A DNA stretch of 64,000 nucleotides, taken from assembly GCA_017991935.1 (NCBI GenBank), contig JAGOPP010000003.1, positions 62,001 to 126,000 on the forward strand, read 5' to 3'. Numbering within the stretch: position 1 is the first letter of the stretch; each line of letters starts with the position of its first letter. Source of the stretch: Oscillospiraceae bacterium. Its GTDB lineage: Bacteria > Bacillota > Clostridia > Oscillospirales > Ruminococcaceae. This document shows, piece after piece, positions 14,720 to 22,675 of the stretch. Under the pieces are notes generated by a model. The model was not told where the DNA came from. It made no database searches and worked only from the letters and a program-made list of their open reading frames with translations. Position numbers and translations under genes: made by a program.

Positions 14720-16387
14720 TTAGGTATCGCTCACCTTGGCCCAAGTGTCCTTGAGGCCGACGATCTCGTTCCAGACGCCCTCGTATTTGCTGTCCCGGAT
14801 GAAATATCCGCTGCGGACAAACTGAAACCGCTCGTCGTCCCCGGCCGCCGCGAGGGATTCCTCGAGCTTGCAGCCTTTGTGCACGACGACGGAATTCGGG
14901 TCGAGGAAATCGCCGAAATCCCTGCCCTCCGGCAGCGTGATCATGTTGGCCTCGGAGAAAAGGCGGCCGTACTCGCGGACCTCGGCGTCGACGCAGCGCG
15001 CGGCCGAGACCCAGTGGATGGTGCCCTTGGTCCTGTGGCCGTCGGCGGGCATGCCGTTGCCGGTCGCGAGGTCGGCGGTGCAGCGGATCTCGGCGACGTT
15101 GCCCTCCGCGTCCGTGTCGTAGCCGGTGCAAGTGACGAGGTACGCGCCCATCAGGCGAACCTCCCCCTCGGGCTTCAGGCGGAAAAACTTCGGCGGCGGC
15201 TCGGGCAGGAAGTCGCCGCGCTCGATCCAGAGCTCCTTTGTGAAGGCGACCTTCCGGCTGCCGGCGGCTTCGTCATTGACGTTGTTGGGCAGATCAAAAT
15301 AGACCGTCTCCCCCTCCGGGAAATTCTCGACGACGAGCTTCACCGGGTCGACGACCGCGAGCCGCCGCTCGGCGGCGCGGTTTAATTCGTCGCGGATGCA
15401 GTGCTCAAGCAGCCCGATGTCGACCACGCTCTCGGCCTTGGAGACGCCCGCCGTCTTGATAAACTCAATGATCGAGGAGGGCGTGTACCCGCGGCGGCGC
15501 ATGCCCTTGAGCGTGGGCAGGCGCGGGTCGTCCCAGCCGTCCACGACGCCGTTCTCGACGAGCATGCGCAGATAGCGCTTGCTCATCACGGTGTGCGTGA
15601 CGTTGAGGCGGGCGAATTCATACTGATGCGGCACCGGCTCCGGGAAGCCGATGTTCTCGACCACCCAGTCGTAGAGCGGGCGGTGGTTCGCAAACTCGAT
15701 CGAGCAGCACGAGTAGGTGATGCCCTCGAGCGCGTCCTGAATCGGGTGGGCGTAATCATAAAGCGGATAGATGCACCATTTGTCTCCCTGACGGTGGTGC
15801 GTCTCGCGCTTGATGCGGTAGATCGCGGGGTCGCGCAGATTCATATTTGGGCTCGCGAGGTCTATCTTCGCGCGGAGCGTCTTGGCCCCGTCCTCAAACT
15901 CGCCGGCGCGCATCCGGCGGAAGAGATCAAGGTTTTCCTCCGGGGCGCGGTCGCGGTAGGGGCTGGGCCTGCTGGGTTTGCCGGCGTCGCTGCCGCGGTA
16001 TTCCTGCATCTCGTCGCGCGAGAGGTCGTCGACATAGGCCTTGCCCTCGACGATCAGTTTCTCGGCGAACTCGTAGCACTTGTCAAAATAATCGGAGCCG
16101 TAGTAGATCCCGCCGGTCGGCTCGTAGCCGAGCCACCGGATGTCGTCCAGAATGGACTGCACGTATTCGTCGTCCTCGCGGGCGGGATTCGTATCGTCGT
16201 AGCGCAGGTTGAAAAGGCCGCCGTATTTCTCCGCGGTGGAGGCGTTGATCCAGATCGCCTTCGCGCTGCCGATGTGCAGGTAGCCGTTGGGCTCCGGCGG
16301 GAAGCGGGTGTGCACCGGCTTCGCGAAACCGGCCGCGCGGTCGGCGTCGATGATATCGTGGATGAAATTGGACACTTCTTCCGGCAT
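14720..16387 (-). CDS. glnS: Glutaminyl-tRNA synthetase
   Basis: ATG 16387 sits behind GAGGAG with six-base spacing; the frame is open further upstream but without a ribosome site. The 555-residue enzyme is a class I synthetase: PPEPNGYLHIGSAKAI (HIGH motif as HIGS, 38-41), FNLRYDDTNP, and VMSKR (267-271) in the position of KMSKS, typical of GlnRS rather than GluRS. It charges tRNA-Gln directly with glutamine. The C-terminal third is the anticodon-binding beta-barrel pair (LVTCTGYDTDAEGNV, GTIHWVSA). GluRS is the next gene upstream on the same strand, so both synthetases may be co-transcribed. Many Firmicutes instead use GatCAB transamidation for Gln-tRNA. Confidence 0.95.
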   Translation of the reverse strand: MPEEVSNFIHDIIDADRAAGFAKPVHTRFPPEPNGYLHIGSAKAIWINASTAEKYGGLFNLRYDDTNPAREDDEYVQSILDDIRWLGYEPTGGIYYGSDYFDKCYEFAEKLIVEGKAYVDDLSRDEMQEYRGSDAGKPSRPSPYRDRAPEENLDLFRRMRAGEFEDGAKTLRAKIDLASPNMNLRDPAIYRIKRETHHRQGDKWCIYPLYDYAHPIQDALEGITYSCCSIEFANHRPLYDWVVENIGFPEPVPHQYEFARLNVTHTVMSKRYLRMLVENGVVDGWDDPRLPTLKGMRRRGYTPSSIIEFIKTAGVSKAESVVDIGLLEHCIRDELNRAAERRLAVVDPVKLVVENFPEGETVYFDLPNNVNDEAAGSRKVAFTKELWIERGDFLPEPPPKFFRLKPEGEVRLMGAYLVTCTGYDTDAEGNVAEIRCTADLATGNGMPADGHRTKGTIHWVSAARCVDAEVREYGRLFSEANMITLPEGRDFGDFLDPNSVVVHKGCKLEESLAAAGDDERFQFVRSGYFIRDSKYEGVWNEIVGLKDTWAKVSDT

Positions 16388-16450
16388 GGTGTTCTCCTCT
16401 ATTTCAGCTATTTCAGCATGAATTCTTCGGCAAAATATTCGCCGCAGGCC

Positions 16451-16567
16451 CGGCGGCGTCCCGCCGTTTTTGGGAAGCTGCCCGGACAACGGCGCACGAG
16501 GGCCCTTATGGGGCGGCGAGGCGTCCGCAAAACCGGCGGTGTCCCGTTTTTTTCGGGAAGCCGCCCG
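16451..16567. repeat. Degenerate direct duplication, period about 82 bp
   Basis: CGGCGTCCCGCCGTTTTTGG (16454 on) and CGGTGTCCCGTTTTTTTCGG (16535 on), both followed by GAAGC(T/C)GCCCG, lie in the glnS-gltX spacer. The second copy forms a CCCG-TTTTTTT-CGGG hairpin. Confidence 0.55.
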
Positions 16568-16622
16568 AAAAACGCGCGCAAAAAGGTTTTGGCGGCGCGG
16601 CCTCTCCGGTATTCCGAAAATG

Positions 16623-18290
16623 TTATTCCCGCGGTCCGGCGAGACGCGCGAGGGCCGAGGCGAGCCGCTCCCTCACTTTTTCCACGCCCATGACATGCAT
16701 CACTTCGTACATATCGGGGCTGTTGACCCTGCCGGTGACCGCCATGCGCAGCACCGCGGAGATGTCGCCGACATGCCCTTTGTAAAGCTCGGGATGCTGT
16801 CGGTATTCTTTGGGCTGGGCGGCGTAGCCGTGGGCCGTGCAGAGATCCCGGATCTTCTGGAACCACGCCTCCTGATCGTCATGCTCATCATATAATTCCC
16901 GATATTCCTTGAGCACGGCCCGGACGTCCTCCATGGGCACGTTCTCCGGGTACTCCGCGCCGGGGACGAACAGCCCGTCGAAGAAAAAGGCCATGTAGTC
17001 CTGAAACTCGCTCCAAACCGCGATGTCCTTCCGCGGCTTGGGGACGCCGCGGCCGATCGAGAGGATCGCCTTCGTATAGTCCGGCCTGTCCGTAAGGATC
17101 GCGTAAAACTCCGGCGCGTACTCCCTCGCCCACTCGGTCAGATAGCCCCAGACCTCCTCCGTCGTCATCATGGCGACGACGTTGCGGGAGACGTCGCGGA
17201 GCTTGTCGAGATCAAAAAGCGAGCCGCTGACGCTCATTTTTCCGGTCGTGAATTTGAAATCGCCGACGGGCGCGGCCGGGTTCGCGAGCCGCCACTCCTC
17301 AAAATTGGAGTTGAGCAGCGTCAGCAGGTACTCCATCACGGAGGGGACCGGGTAGCCCTCGGCGAAATAATAATCCAGAGCGAGCTCCGGGTCCTTGCGC
17401 TTGGAGAGCTTGCGCTTGCTGCCGCCGTCCATCTTCATGAGCTGGGCGGTGTGGACGTACTTCGGCGGCTTCCAGCCGAGCGCCTGAAAGAGCTGGGCGT
17501 GGAACGGCCAAGTCGCGATCCATTCCTCGCCGCGGACGACATGCGTCGTGCGCATCAGGTGGTCGTCGATCACGTGGGCGAAGTGATAGGTCGGGATGCC
17601 GTCCGATTTGAGCAGCACGATGTCCTGCTCGTTTTCCGGCATGTCGATCTGCCCTTTCACAAGATCGGTCAGGTGGAGGTATTTCGCCGGGTCGCCCTCG
17701 CTGCGAAAGCGCAGCACCCACGGCTTGCCGGTTTCAAGTTCCTTTTTGATTTCCTCTAAGCCGCGGCCGCGCCAGAGCGCCCATTTGCCGTAGTAGCCGG
17801 GGTTCTCCCCCTCCGCCTCCTGCCGCTCGCGCATCCCGGCGAGCTCCTCCTCGGAGCAAAAGCACGGATAGGCCTTGCCCTCCGCGACGAGCCGCTTCGC
17901 GAAGACGTGGTAGATCTCCGCCCTCTGGCGCTGGCGGTAGGGGCCGTAAGATCCGAATTCGCCCTCGTTTTCGAGCGCGCCCTCGTCAAATTGCAGGCCG
18001 AATTTATGGAAGACGTCGAGGATCTTTTCCACGCCGCCCTCGACCTGACGCTTTAAGTCCGTGTCCTCGATGCGCAGCAGGAACACGCCGCCCGACTGGT
18101 GGGCGAGGCGCTCGTCCGTCAGCGCGCCGAAGAGGTTCCCAAGGTGCATGAAACCGGTCGGGCTCGGGGCGATCCTCGTGACTTTGGCCCCCTCGGGCAG
18201 GTTCCTCTTTGGGTATCGCTCCTCCATCTCCTCGGGCGTCGCGGCGACGTTTGGGAAAAGAAGCTCGGCAAGCGCCGCGTCCTCCATCAT
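16623..18290 (-). CDS. gltX: Glutamyl-tRNA synthetase
   Basis: ATG 18290 (or 18287) follows GGAGG. The 555-residue enzyme has TRIAPSPTGFMHLGNLFGAL (HIGH motif as HLGN, 49-52), the zinc/SWIM-like region CFCSEEELAGMRERQEAEGE, and KLSKRKDPE in place of KMSKS near residue 300. It attaches glutamate to tRNA-Glu. Length is somewhat above the 480-500 residues of common GluRS; about 30 extra residues lie before the catalytic domain (LAELLFPNVAATPEEMEERY), a form seen in clostridial GluRS. It heads a probable gltX-glnS unit. Confidence 0.95.
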   Translation of the reverse strand: MMEDAALAELLFPNVAATPEEMEERYPKRNLPEGAKVTRIAPSPTGFMHLGNLFGALTDERLAHQSGGVFLLRIEDTDLKRQVEGGVEKILDVFHKFGLQFDEGALENEGEFGSYGPYRQRQRAEIYHVFAKRLVAEGKAYPCFCSEEELAGMRERQEAEGENPGYYGKWALWRGRGLEEIKKELETGKPWVLRFRSEGDPAKYLHLTDLVKGQIDMPENEQDIVLLKSDGIPTYHFAHVIDDHLMRTTHVVRGEEWIATWPFHAQLFQALGWKPPKYVHTAQLMKMDGGSKRKLSKRKDPELALDYYFAEGYPVPSVMEYLLTLLNSNFEEWRLANPAAPVGDFKFTTGKMSVSGSLFDLDKLRDVSRNVVAMMTTEEVWGYLTEWAREYAPEFYAILTDRPDYTKAILSIGRGVPKPRKDIAVWSEFQDYMAFFFDGLFVPGAEYPENVPMEDVRAVLKEYRELYDEHDDQEAWFQKIRDLCTAHGYAAQPKEYRQHPELYKGHVGDISAVLRMAVTGRVNSPDMYEVMHVMGVEKVRERLASALARLAGPRE

Positions 18291-18329
18291 TCCAGCATCC
18301 TCCAGTCGGTAAATTTTACATACGTCATA

Positions 18330-18358
18330 AAGATACCATAAGCGGGCGTTTTTCGCAA
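18330..18358 (-). promoter_or_regulatory. Promoter for gltX
   Basis: On the minus strand TTGCGA (18358-18353), 17 bases and TATCTT (18335-18330) precede the start by about 40 bases. Confidence 0.65.
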
Positions 18359-18447
18359 GAATCTGTTGCTTGGAATCCGATTTTTCTTATAATTTTATGA
18401 ATTTCAGAGTTTTTTCTGTCTGAAACGTGGAAAAGCGGAATCCGGCC

Positions 18448-18456
18448 TGTTATAAT
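18448..18456 (+). promoter_or_regulatory. Extended minus-10 promoter for the acyltransferase gene
   Basis: TGTTATAAT at 18448-18456 is a perfect extended minus-10 element; no clear minus-35 is needed for such promoters. The start codon is at 18511. Confidence 0.7.
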
Positions 18457-18510
18457 GGAACCGGGCCTTTTGAAAAAACGGCGGCGCAAGCCGCGGAAAG
18501 GACAGAAACG

Positions 18511-19392
18511 ATGCAGAAAAGGAAAAAAAGACTCGGCGACCGCTACGACGGACGGAAGATCCGCACTTTGCCGCCGATGGACTATGTCGCTCCCTTTGTG
18601 ATGAAGACGCGGAACGACGCGAGCAACCTTTTCGGCGGATCGGCTGAACTGGGCAGAATCGACAACTATATCCGGGAGAAACGAAAAGAGGACGGCTTGG
18701 AGGGCTTCGGTTTCATGCACGTGATCGTGGCGGCCTACATCCGGCTCGTCTCCCAGAAACCCGGCCTCAACCGTTTCGTCGCCGGCCAGCGCATCTATCA
18801 GCACGAGGACTTTACCCTCTCGATGATGGTGAAGAAAACCATGGAGCTCAATTCGCAGGAGTCCGGCATTAAAGTCGTTTTCCAGCCGGAGGACAGTATT
18901 TACGAGGTCTATCATAAAATGGAGGATGCCATCGCCGTCGCGAGGCGGGCGGGCGATTCCACCTCCCTCGATTTCGTCGCGCGGGCGCTCGTGTGGATGC
19001 CGAGCGGGCTGTTTCGCCTGTTTGTCTCCCTGATCATGCTCCTTGATTATCTGGGCATCATGCCCAAGGCTCTGCACAAAGCCTCCCCTTTCCACTGCAG
19101 CCTTTTCATCACAAACCTCGGCTCGCTGGGCATCCCGCCGATCTACCACCACCTCTATAATTTCGGCACCTGTCCGGTGTTTATCGCGTTCGGCGCGAAG
19201 CGGACGGTCTATGAGACGCAAAAGGACGGCTCCGTGGAGAAGCATCGCTACATAGATTACAGAGTCACCTCGGATGAGCGGATCTGCGACGGCCATTATT
19301 TCGCCACCTCGTTCAAGTATTTTGAGCAGATTCTCCGCCGCCCGGAGGTGTTGGACAAACCGCCGGAGTCCGTCGTCGAGGATATCGACTGA
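18511..19392 (+). CDS. CAT-like / 2-oxoacid-dehydrogenase-type acyltransferase
   Basis: ATG 18511 follows CGGAAAGGACAG. The 293-residue protein belongs to the chloramphenicol-acetyltransferase-like superfamily: early RTLPPMDYVAPFVMKTRNDA, middle FMHVIVAAYIRLVSQKPGLNR, and the catalytic histidine segment DERICDGHYFA near the C-terminus, matching the DHRxxDG motif of E2 acyltransferases. There is no lipoyl or subunit-binding domain, so it is not an E2 subunit of a dehydrogenase complex. A hydrophobic patch (GLFRLFVSLIMLLDYLGIMP) may contact membrane or acyl chain. Acyl donor and acceptor are unknown. It stands alone with its own promoter. Confidence 0.8.
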   Translation: MQKRKKRLGDRYDGRKIRTLPPMDYVAPFVMKTRNDASNLFGGSAELGRIDNYIREKRKEDGLEGFGFMHVIVAAYIRLVSQKPGLNRFVAGQRIYQHEDFTLSMMVKKTMELNSQESGIKVVFQPEDSIYEVYHKMEDAIAVARRAGDSTSLDFVARALVWMPSGLFRLFVSLIMLLDYLGIMPKALHKASPFHCSLFITNLGSLGIPPIYHHLYNFGTCPVFIAFGAKRTVYETQKDGSVEKHRYIDYRVTSDERICDGHYFATSFKYFEQILRRPEVLDKPPESVVEDID

Positions 19393-19588
19393 CGGCGCGG
19401 GCCCCACGCCTCGTTTCCCGAACTTTATTTTGCCCGTTCCCGGGGGCCCATTCCGCTTTTCTTGATAAAAAAGGCGGGCGGGGCGCTTCCCGTGGATTTT
19501 CTCCCCGATTTTTTGCTTTTCCATATCGTGGGGCCAAGGCCGGCCGTCCGGCGAAAAAAACAGAGCTGTTTTCCTTCAAGGAGGTTTT

Positions 19589-20407
19589 ATGGATTTTACG
19601 ACTGCCTTTGTAATATTGGTGATCCTCTTTCTGGCGCTCGCGTGCGCGATCGTCTGGATGACCACGCCGAATCATTACCGCCCGTTTGAGCTGCCGCTCG
19701 TTTGGGCGCATCGGGGCCTCCACGACGCGGCGAAGCCGGAAAACTCGCTGGGGGCCTTCCGCGCCGCCGCGGAGAGGGGGCTCGGCTCCGAGCTCGACGT
19801 CCGCCTCACGAAAGACGGTGTGCCAGTGGTTTTCCACGACGCGAACACGGCGCGCATGTGCGGGATCGACCGCACGGTCGCCGAGACCGACTGGGCCGTG
19901 CTCAGGGAATTCCGCCTCGGCGGCACGGAGGAGCGCATCCCGCTGCTCTCCGAGGCGCTCGACGCCATGGAGGGCGCGCCGCTGCTTTGCGAGATAAAAT
20001 ACGCGGCGGACCCCGCCGACTGCGAGGTCTGCGAAAAGACCATACCGCTGCTCGACGCCTACGAGGGGCCGTTCGTCGTCGAATCGTTCAGCCCCTACAT
20101 TTTGAAATGGTTCCGCGAGAACCGCCCGGACGTCATCCGCGGCCAGCTCTCCTGCGACCTGCGGCATCTGACGGACGCCAAGCGCACCTTGGCGTTCCTG
20201 CTCGGGAACCTCTTTACGAATTTTTTGGCGAGGCCGGATTTCCTCGCATGGAACTTCCGGGACTCCACCTTCGGCTTCCGGCTCTGCCGCTATTACGGCA
20301 CGCGGATCGCCGCGTGGACGCTGCACTCCGCGGACGAGGTCGGACAGGCGGTCGAGGCCGGGGCCAGCTCGTTCATCGCGGAAAATTTCGATCTCTCGGA
20401 GGTTTGA
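19589..20407 (+). CDS. Glycerophosphodiester phosphodiesterase
   Basis: ATG 19589 follows AAGGAGG. The 272-residue protein starts with one transmembrane helix (residues 5-24) and then the GDPD barrel: VWAHRGLHDAAKPENSLGAF with the metal/catalytic histidines and glutamate, SELDVRLTKDGVPVVFHDAN, and LLCEIK. It hydrolyses glycerophosphodiesters to glycerol-3-phosphate and an alcohol, presumably at the outer membrane face given the anchor. The next gene starts six bases after its stop, and the third overlaps the second, so this is a three-gene operon with unrelated-looking products. Confidence 0.9.
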   Translation: MDFTTAFVILVILFLALACAIVWMTTPNHYRPFELPLVWAHRGLHDAAKPENSLGAFRAAAERGLGSELDVRLTKDGVPVVFHDANTARMCGIDRTVAETDWAVLREFRLGGTEERIPLLSEALDAMEGAPLLCEIKYAADPADCEVCEKTIPLLDAYEGPFVVESFSPYILKWFRENRPDVIRGQLSCDLRHLTDAKRTLAFLLGNLFTNFLARPDFLAWNFRDSTFGFRLCRYYGTRIAAWTLHSADEVGQAVEAGASSFIAENFDLSEV

Positions 20408-20413
20408 CGGGGC

Positions 20414-21172
20414 ATGAAGGAACTTTTTGTCGAAGGCAAAACGCTGCCGGAGGCCTACCATAAAGCCATTCTCGCGCTATACGAACAGGGCGACGTGCTC
20501 CCCTGCTCCGACTGGGGCCAGACGCAAAAGGAGGTCGGCATGACCTTCGCCGTCGACGAGGCCCTCGCCGAGCCGATGGTCAGCCGCCTCTACATCGGCG
20601 GCTTCTACGAACTGCAGCAGTATGTGATGGAGATCCTTGACGGCATCCTCGATTTCAAGATCGGCGAGGGCAACTGCTGGGAATACACCTACCACGACCG
20701 CTACGCGGGGCAGCTGCCGTTCATCCTTTCGGAACTCCGCCGGAATCCCGACACCCGCCGCGCCGTCATGAATATCCGGGATTTTGAGGTCGACAGCAAA
20801 AACGCCGACCCGGCCTGTTTACAGAGCATCCAGTATTTCATCCGCGAGGGAAAGCTCCACTGCAAGGTGATGATGCGCTCCAACGACGCGCCGCAGGCCT
20901 CCTTTATGAACGCCTTTGCCTTCATCATGCTGCAAAAGAAGGTGGCGGGCGAGCTTGGCGTGCCGGTCGGCTCCTACACCCACCGCGCCAACAGCTACCA
21001 CGCCTACGAAAAGACCTTTCGCATGCTGGAGCAGTACGCCGACGCCATCCGCACGAAGCCCATCGAGGAGCTGACCTACGAATACGAGGGTTTTTATAAA
21101 GAGATGATGGAGGAGAGCGTCCCCGAGATCCTCTCCGCCGTGGAAAAATTAAAGGAGCGATCCCGCGTATGA
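20414..21172 (+). CDS. Thymidylate-synthase-fold protein, atypical (archaeal-like) ThyA relative
   Basis: ATG 20414, 252 residues. The C-terminal half aligns by motif with ThyA: DPACLQSIQYFIREGKLHC (catalytic Cys135), RSND (155-158, matching the phosphate-binding RSxD), Asn166, and SYHAY (His196, Tyr198, matching HxY). The expected loop before it is YTYHDRYAG (91-99). The residue after the catalytic cysteine is Leu instead of the His of standard ThyA, and the N-terminal region is much shorter and different, as in the archaeal-type enzymes. It may methylate or hydroxymethylate a pyrimidine nucleotide, or act on a related base. It lies between GDPD and YbaK genes in an operon. Real dTMP synthase activity is uncertain. 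Confidence 0.7.
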   Translation: MKELFVEGKTLPEAYHKAILALYEQGDVLPCSDWGQTQKEVGMTFAVDEALAEPMVSRLYIGGFYELQQYVMEILDGILDFKIGEGNCWEYTYHDRYAGQLPFILSELRRNPDTRRAVMNIRDFEVDSKNADPACLQSIQYFIREGKLHCKVMMRSNDAPQASFMNAFAFIMLQKKVAGELGVPVGSYTHRANSYHAYEKTFRMLEQYADAIRTKPIEELTYEYEGFYKEMMEESVPEILSAVEKLKERSRV

Positions 21173-21663
21173 GCAACAAAGAGGACAAGACCAACGTCAT
21201 GCGGATGCTCGAGCAAAAAAAGATCCCCTATACGCCGCATGGCTACGAGCACGACGGGGATGAGGCGGTGGACGCTCTCTCGGTCGCGGAAAAAATCGGC
21301 ATCCCGCTCGAACGGATCTATAAAACGCTGGTGACGCAGGGCGCCTCCGGCGGCTATTTTGTGTTCGTCGTGCCGGGCGGGGCCTCGCTCGATCTCAAAA
21401 AGGCGGCGAAAGTCGCCGGGGAAAAATTCGTCGTCATGGTGAAGGTCCCGGAGCTCTTGCCTCTGACCGGATACGTGCGCGGCGGCTGCTCGCCGATCGG
21501 CATGAAAAAGCCCTTCCCCACATGGTTTGACGAAGCCGTGCTCGGGTGGGAGACCGTCGCCGTCAGCGGCGGGCGCATCGGCAGGCAGGTGGAGGCCGCT
21601 CCCGCCGATCTGATCCGCATGGCGGGCGCGAAGACCGCGGACCTCTGCGGCGAGGAAATATAA
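21169..21663 (+). CDS. ybaK: Cys-tRNA(Pro) deacylase, YbaK/EbsC family
   Basis: ATG 21169 overlaps the previous stop (ATGA), with AAAGGAGCG upstream. The 164-residue protein has the YbaK signature: N-terminal NVMRMLEQKKIPYTPHGYEHD, IYKTLVTQG, the active-site lysine region LDLKKAAKVAGEKFVVMV and GYVRGGCSPIGMKKPFPTWFD. It removes cysteine wrongly attached to tRNA-Pro, or related misacylated products. The overlap implies translational coupling with the ThyA-like gene. Confidence 0.93.
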   Translation: MSNKEDKTNVMRMLEQKKIPYTPHGYEHDGDEAVDALSVAEKIGIPLERIYKTLVTQGASGGYFVFVVPGGASLDLKKAAKVAGEKFVVMVKVPELLPLTGYVRGGCSPIGMKKPFPTWFDEAVLGWETVAVSGGRIGRQVEAAPADLIRMAGAKTADLCGEEI

Positions 21664-21672
21664 GGGAAACCG

Positions 21673-21699
21673 GCGGGCCCCATCGGGGCCCGTTTTTTT
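21673..21699 (+). terminator. Terminator after ybaK operon
   Basis: GCGGGCCCC-ATC-GGGGCCCG is followed directly by TTTTTTT. Confidence 0.93.
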
Positions 21700-21895
21700 A
21701 TTGTTTTTGATTCCACCAACGGAAGCGCGGCTCTCGCCGCGTCGCCTTCGGCCTTGCCTATTTTTCGCTCTCCGCATTTTTTGGTTTCCTCTCTTGCCTT
21801 TTATCCCCCGCCTTCCGAGCCCCGCAAAGCGGCTCCTCGAAGCTCGGCTTTTTTTTGCCGCTTTTCATACCCGGACGGAAGCGCGGCTCCCGCCG

Positions 21896-21917
21896 CGCCG
21901 CCGGGCGGCGTTTTTTT
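21896..21917 (+). terminator. Second terminator
   Basis: CGCCGCC-GGGCGGCG followed by TTTTTTT, about 220 bases downstream of the first. Confidence 0.75.
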
Positions 21918-22005
21918 ACAGATAGTAATATTTTTTCTAAAAGAACGGCCGCGCATTTTTTGCTTGGAGGAGCGCAACCGTTTTTTTGAAAGCCCGTATT
22001 TTCCC

Positions 22006-22034
22006 TTGACAGAAGCGGGACAAGCGGCTATAAT
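22006..22034 (+). promoter_or_regulatory. Consensus promoter for the BlaI-type repressor gene
   Basis: TTGACA (22006-22011), 17-base spacer, TATAAT (22029-22034): a perfect match to the sigma-A consensus, the strongest promoter in the window. Confidence 0.95.
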
Positions 22035-22042
22035 AGGAAAAC

Positions 22043-22060
22043 CTTCTACATTTGTCGAAG
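22043..22060. promoter_or_regulatory. BlaI/MecI-type operator
   Basis: CTTCTACA-TT-TGTCGAAG is an 18-bp dyad with one mismatch and contains the TACAnnTGTA core of BlaI/MecI boxes (one change). It covers the expected transcription start, so binding of the gene's own product would block it. Confidence 0.75.
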
Positions 22061-22087
22061 CAGTTTCAGCGGAAAGAGGGGATTCTG

Positions 22088-22486
22088 ATGGAAAGCGGCA
22101 TTCGGACACTGCCCGAGACGGAATTGGCCGTTATGATCGCACTCTGGGATTCGGGATCGCCGCTCACCGGCGCGCAGATCGGGGAGGCGCTCGGCGGCAG
22201 CCGCGGCTGGGCGACGACGACCGTGCTCACGTTTCTTTCCCGGCTGGTCAAAAAGGGGTTCGTGCTCTGCGAGAAAAAAGGGCGCGGCAATCTCTATTCC
22301 GCGAGGGTCACGAAGGCGGAATACCTCGACGGCGAAAGCGGCCATTTTTTGGACCGCTTTTACGACAGCTCCATTATGAACTTTTTTATCTCCTCCTGCG
22401 TGCCGGACGCGCTTTCCGACGAGGAGGTCGAACAGCTCAAAAAGGTTGTCTACGGGATTCGCAGCCAAAAAAGCCCCGCGAGCTGA
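22088..22486 (+). CDS. BlaI/MecI/CopY-family transcriptional repressor
   Basis: ATG 22088 lies behind AGAGGGG. The 132-residue protein has the winged-helix domain of penicillinase repressors: LPETELAVMIALWDSGSPLT, then TTVLTFLSRLVKKGFVLCEKKGRGNLYSARVT. A short C-terminal dimerisation region follows (DRFYDSSIMNFFISSCVPDALS). Relatives repress beta-lactamase, mecA or copper genes and are inactivated by a membrane protease, BlaR/MecR, usually encoded next door. No such partner or resistance gene is in this window. The operator in front of the gene indicates autoregulation; other targets must lie elsewhere. Confidence 0.92.
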   Translation: MESGIRTLPETELAVMIALWDSGSPLTGAQIGEALGGSRGWATTTVLTFLSRLVKKGFVLCEKKGRGNLYSARVTKAEYLDGESGHFLDRFYDSSIMNFFISSCVPDALSDEEVEQLKKVVYGIRSQKSPAS

Positions 22487-22675
22487 CCGCGCCCGCAAAG
22501 CAAACGTTCGCGGCGACCGGAGAGCTTTTCCTCGGTCCGGAGACGGCGGGCGGCCCCCCAAAAGCGCCGTTTTCGCCCTGATGGGACATAATTGGACTTT
22601 ATAATATAATAATTTAATTTATATACCGATTTTATTTGGCTTGTGGAAGCCATTTTTTTATTAGGAGGTGAGAAG

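Larger units (their letters stand above)
21664..22087. other. Intergenic terminator cluster and blaI promoter region
   Basis: It holds two terminators (see separate entries), a duplicated GGAAGCGCGGCTC(T/C)CGCCGCG (21721-21741 and 21878-21898), a further GAGCC-type hairpin followed by a T run near 21835-21856, and the promoter/operator of the next gene. I see no gene. Confidence 0.6.
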
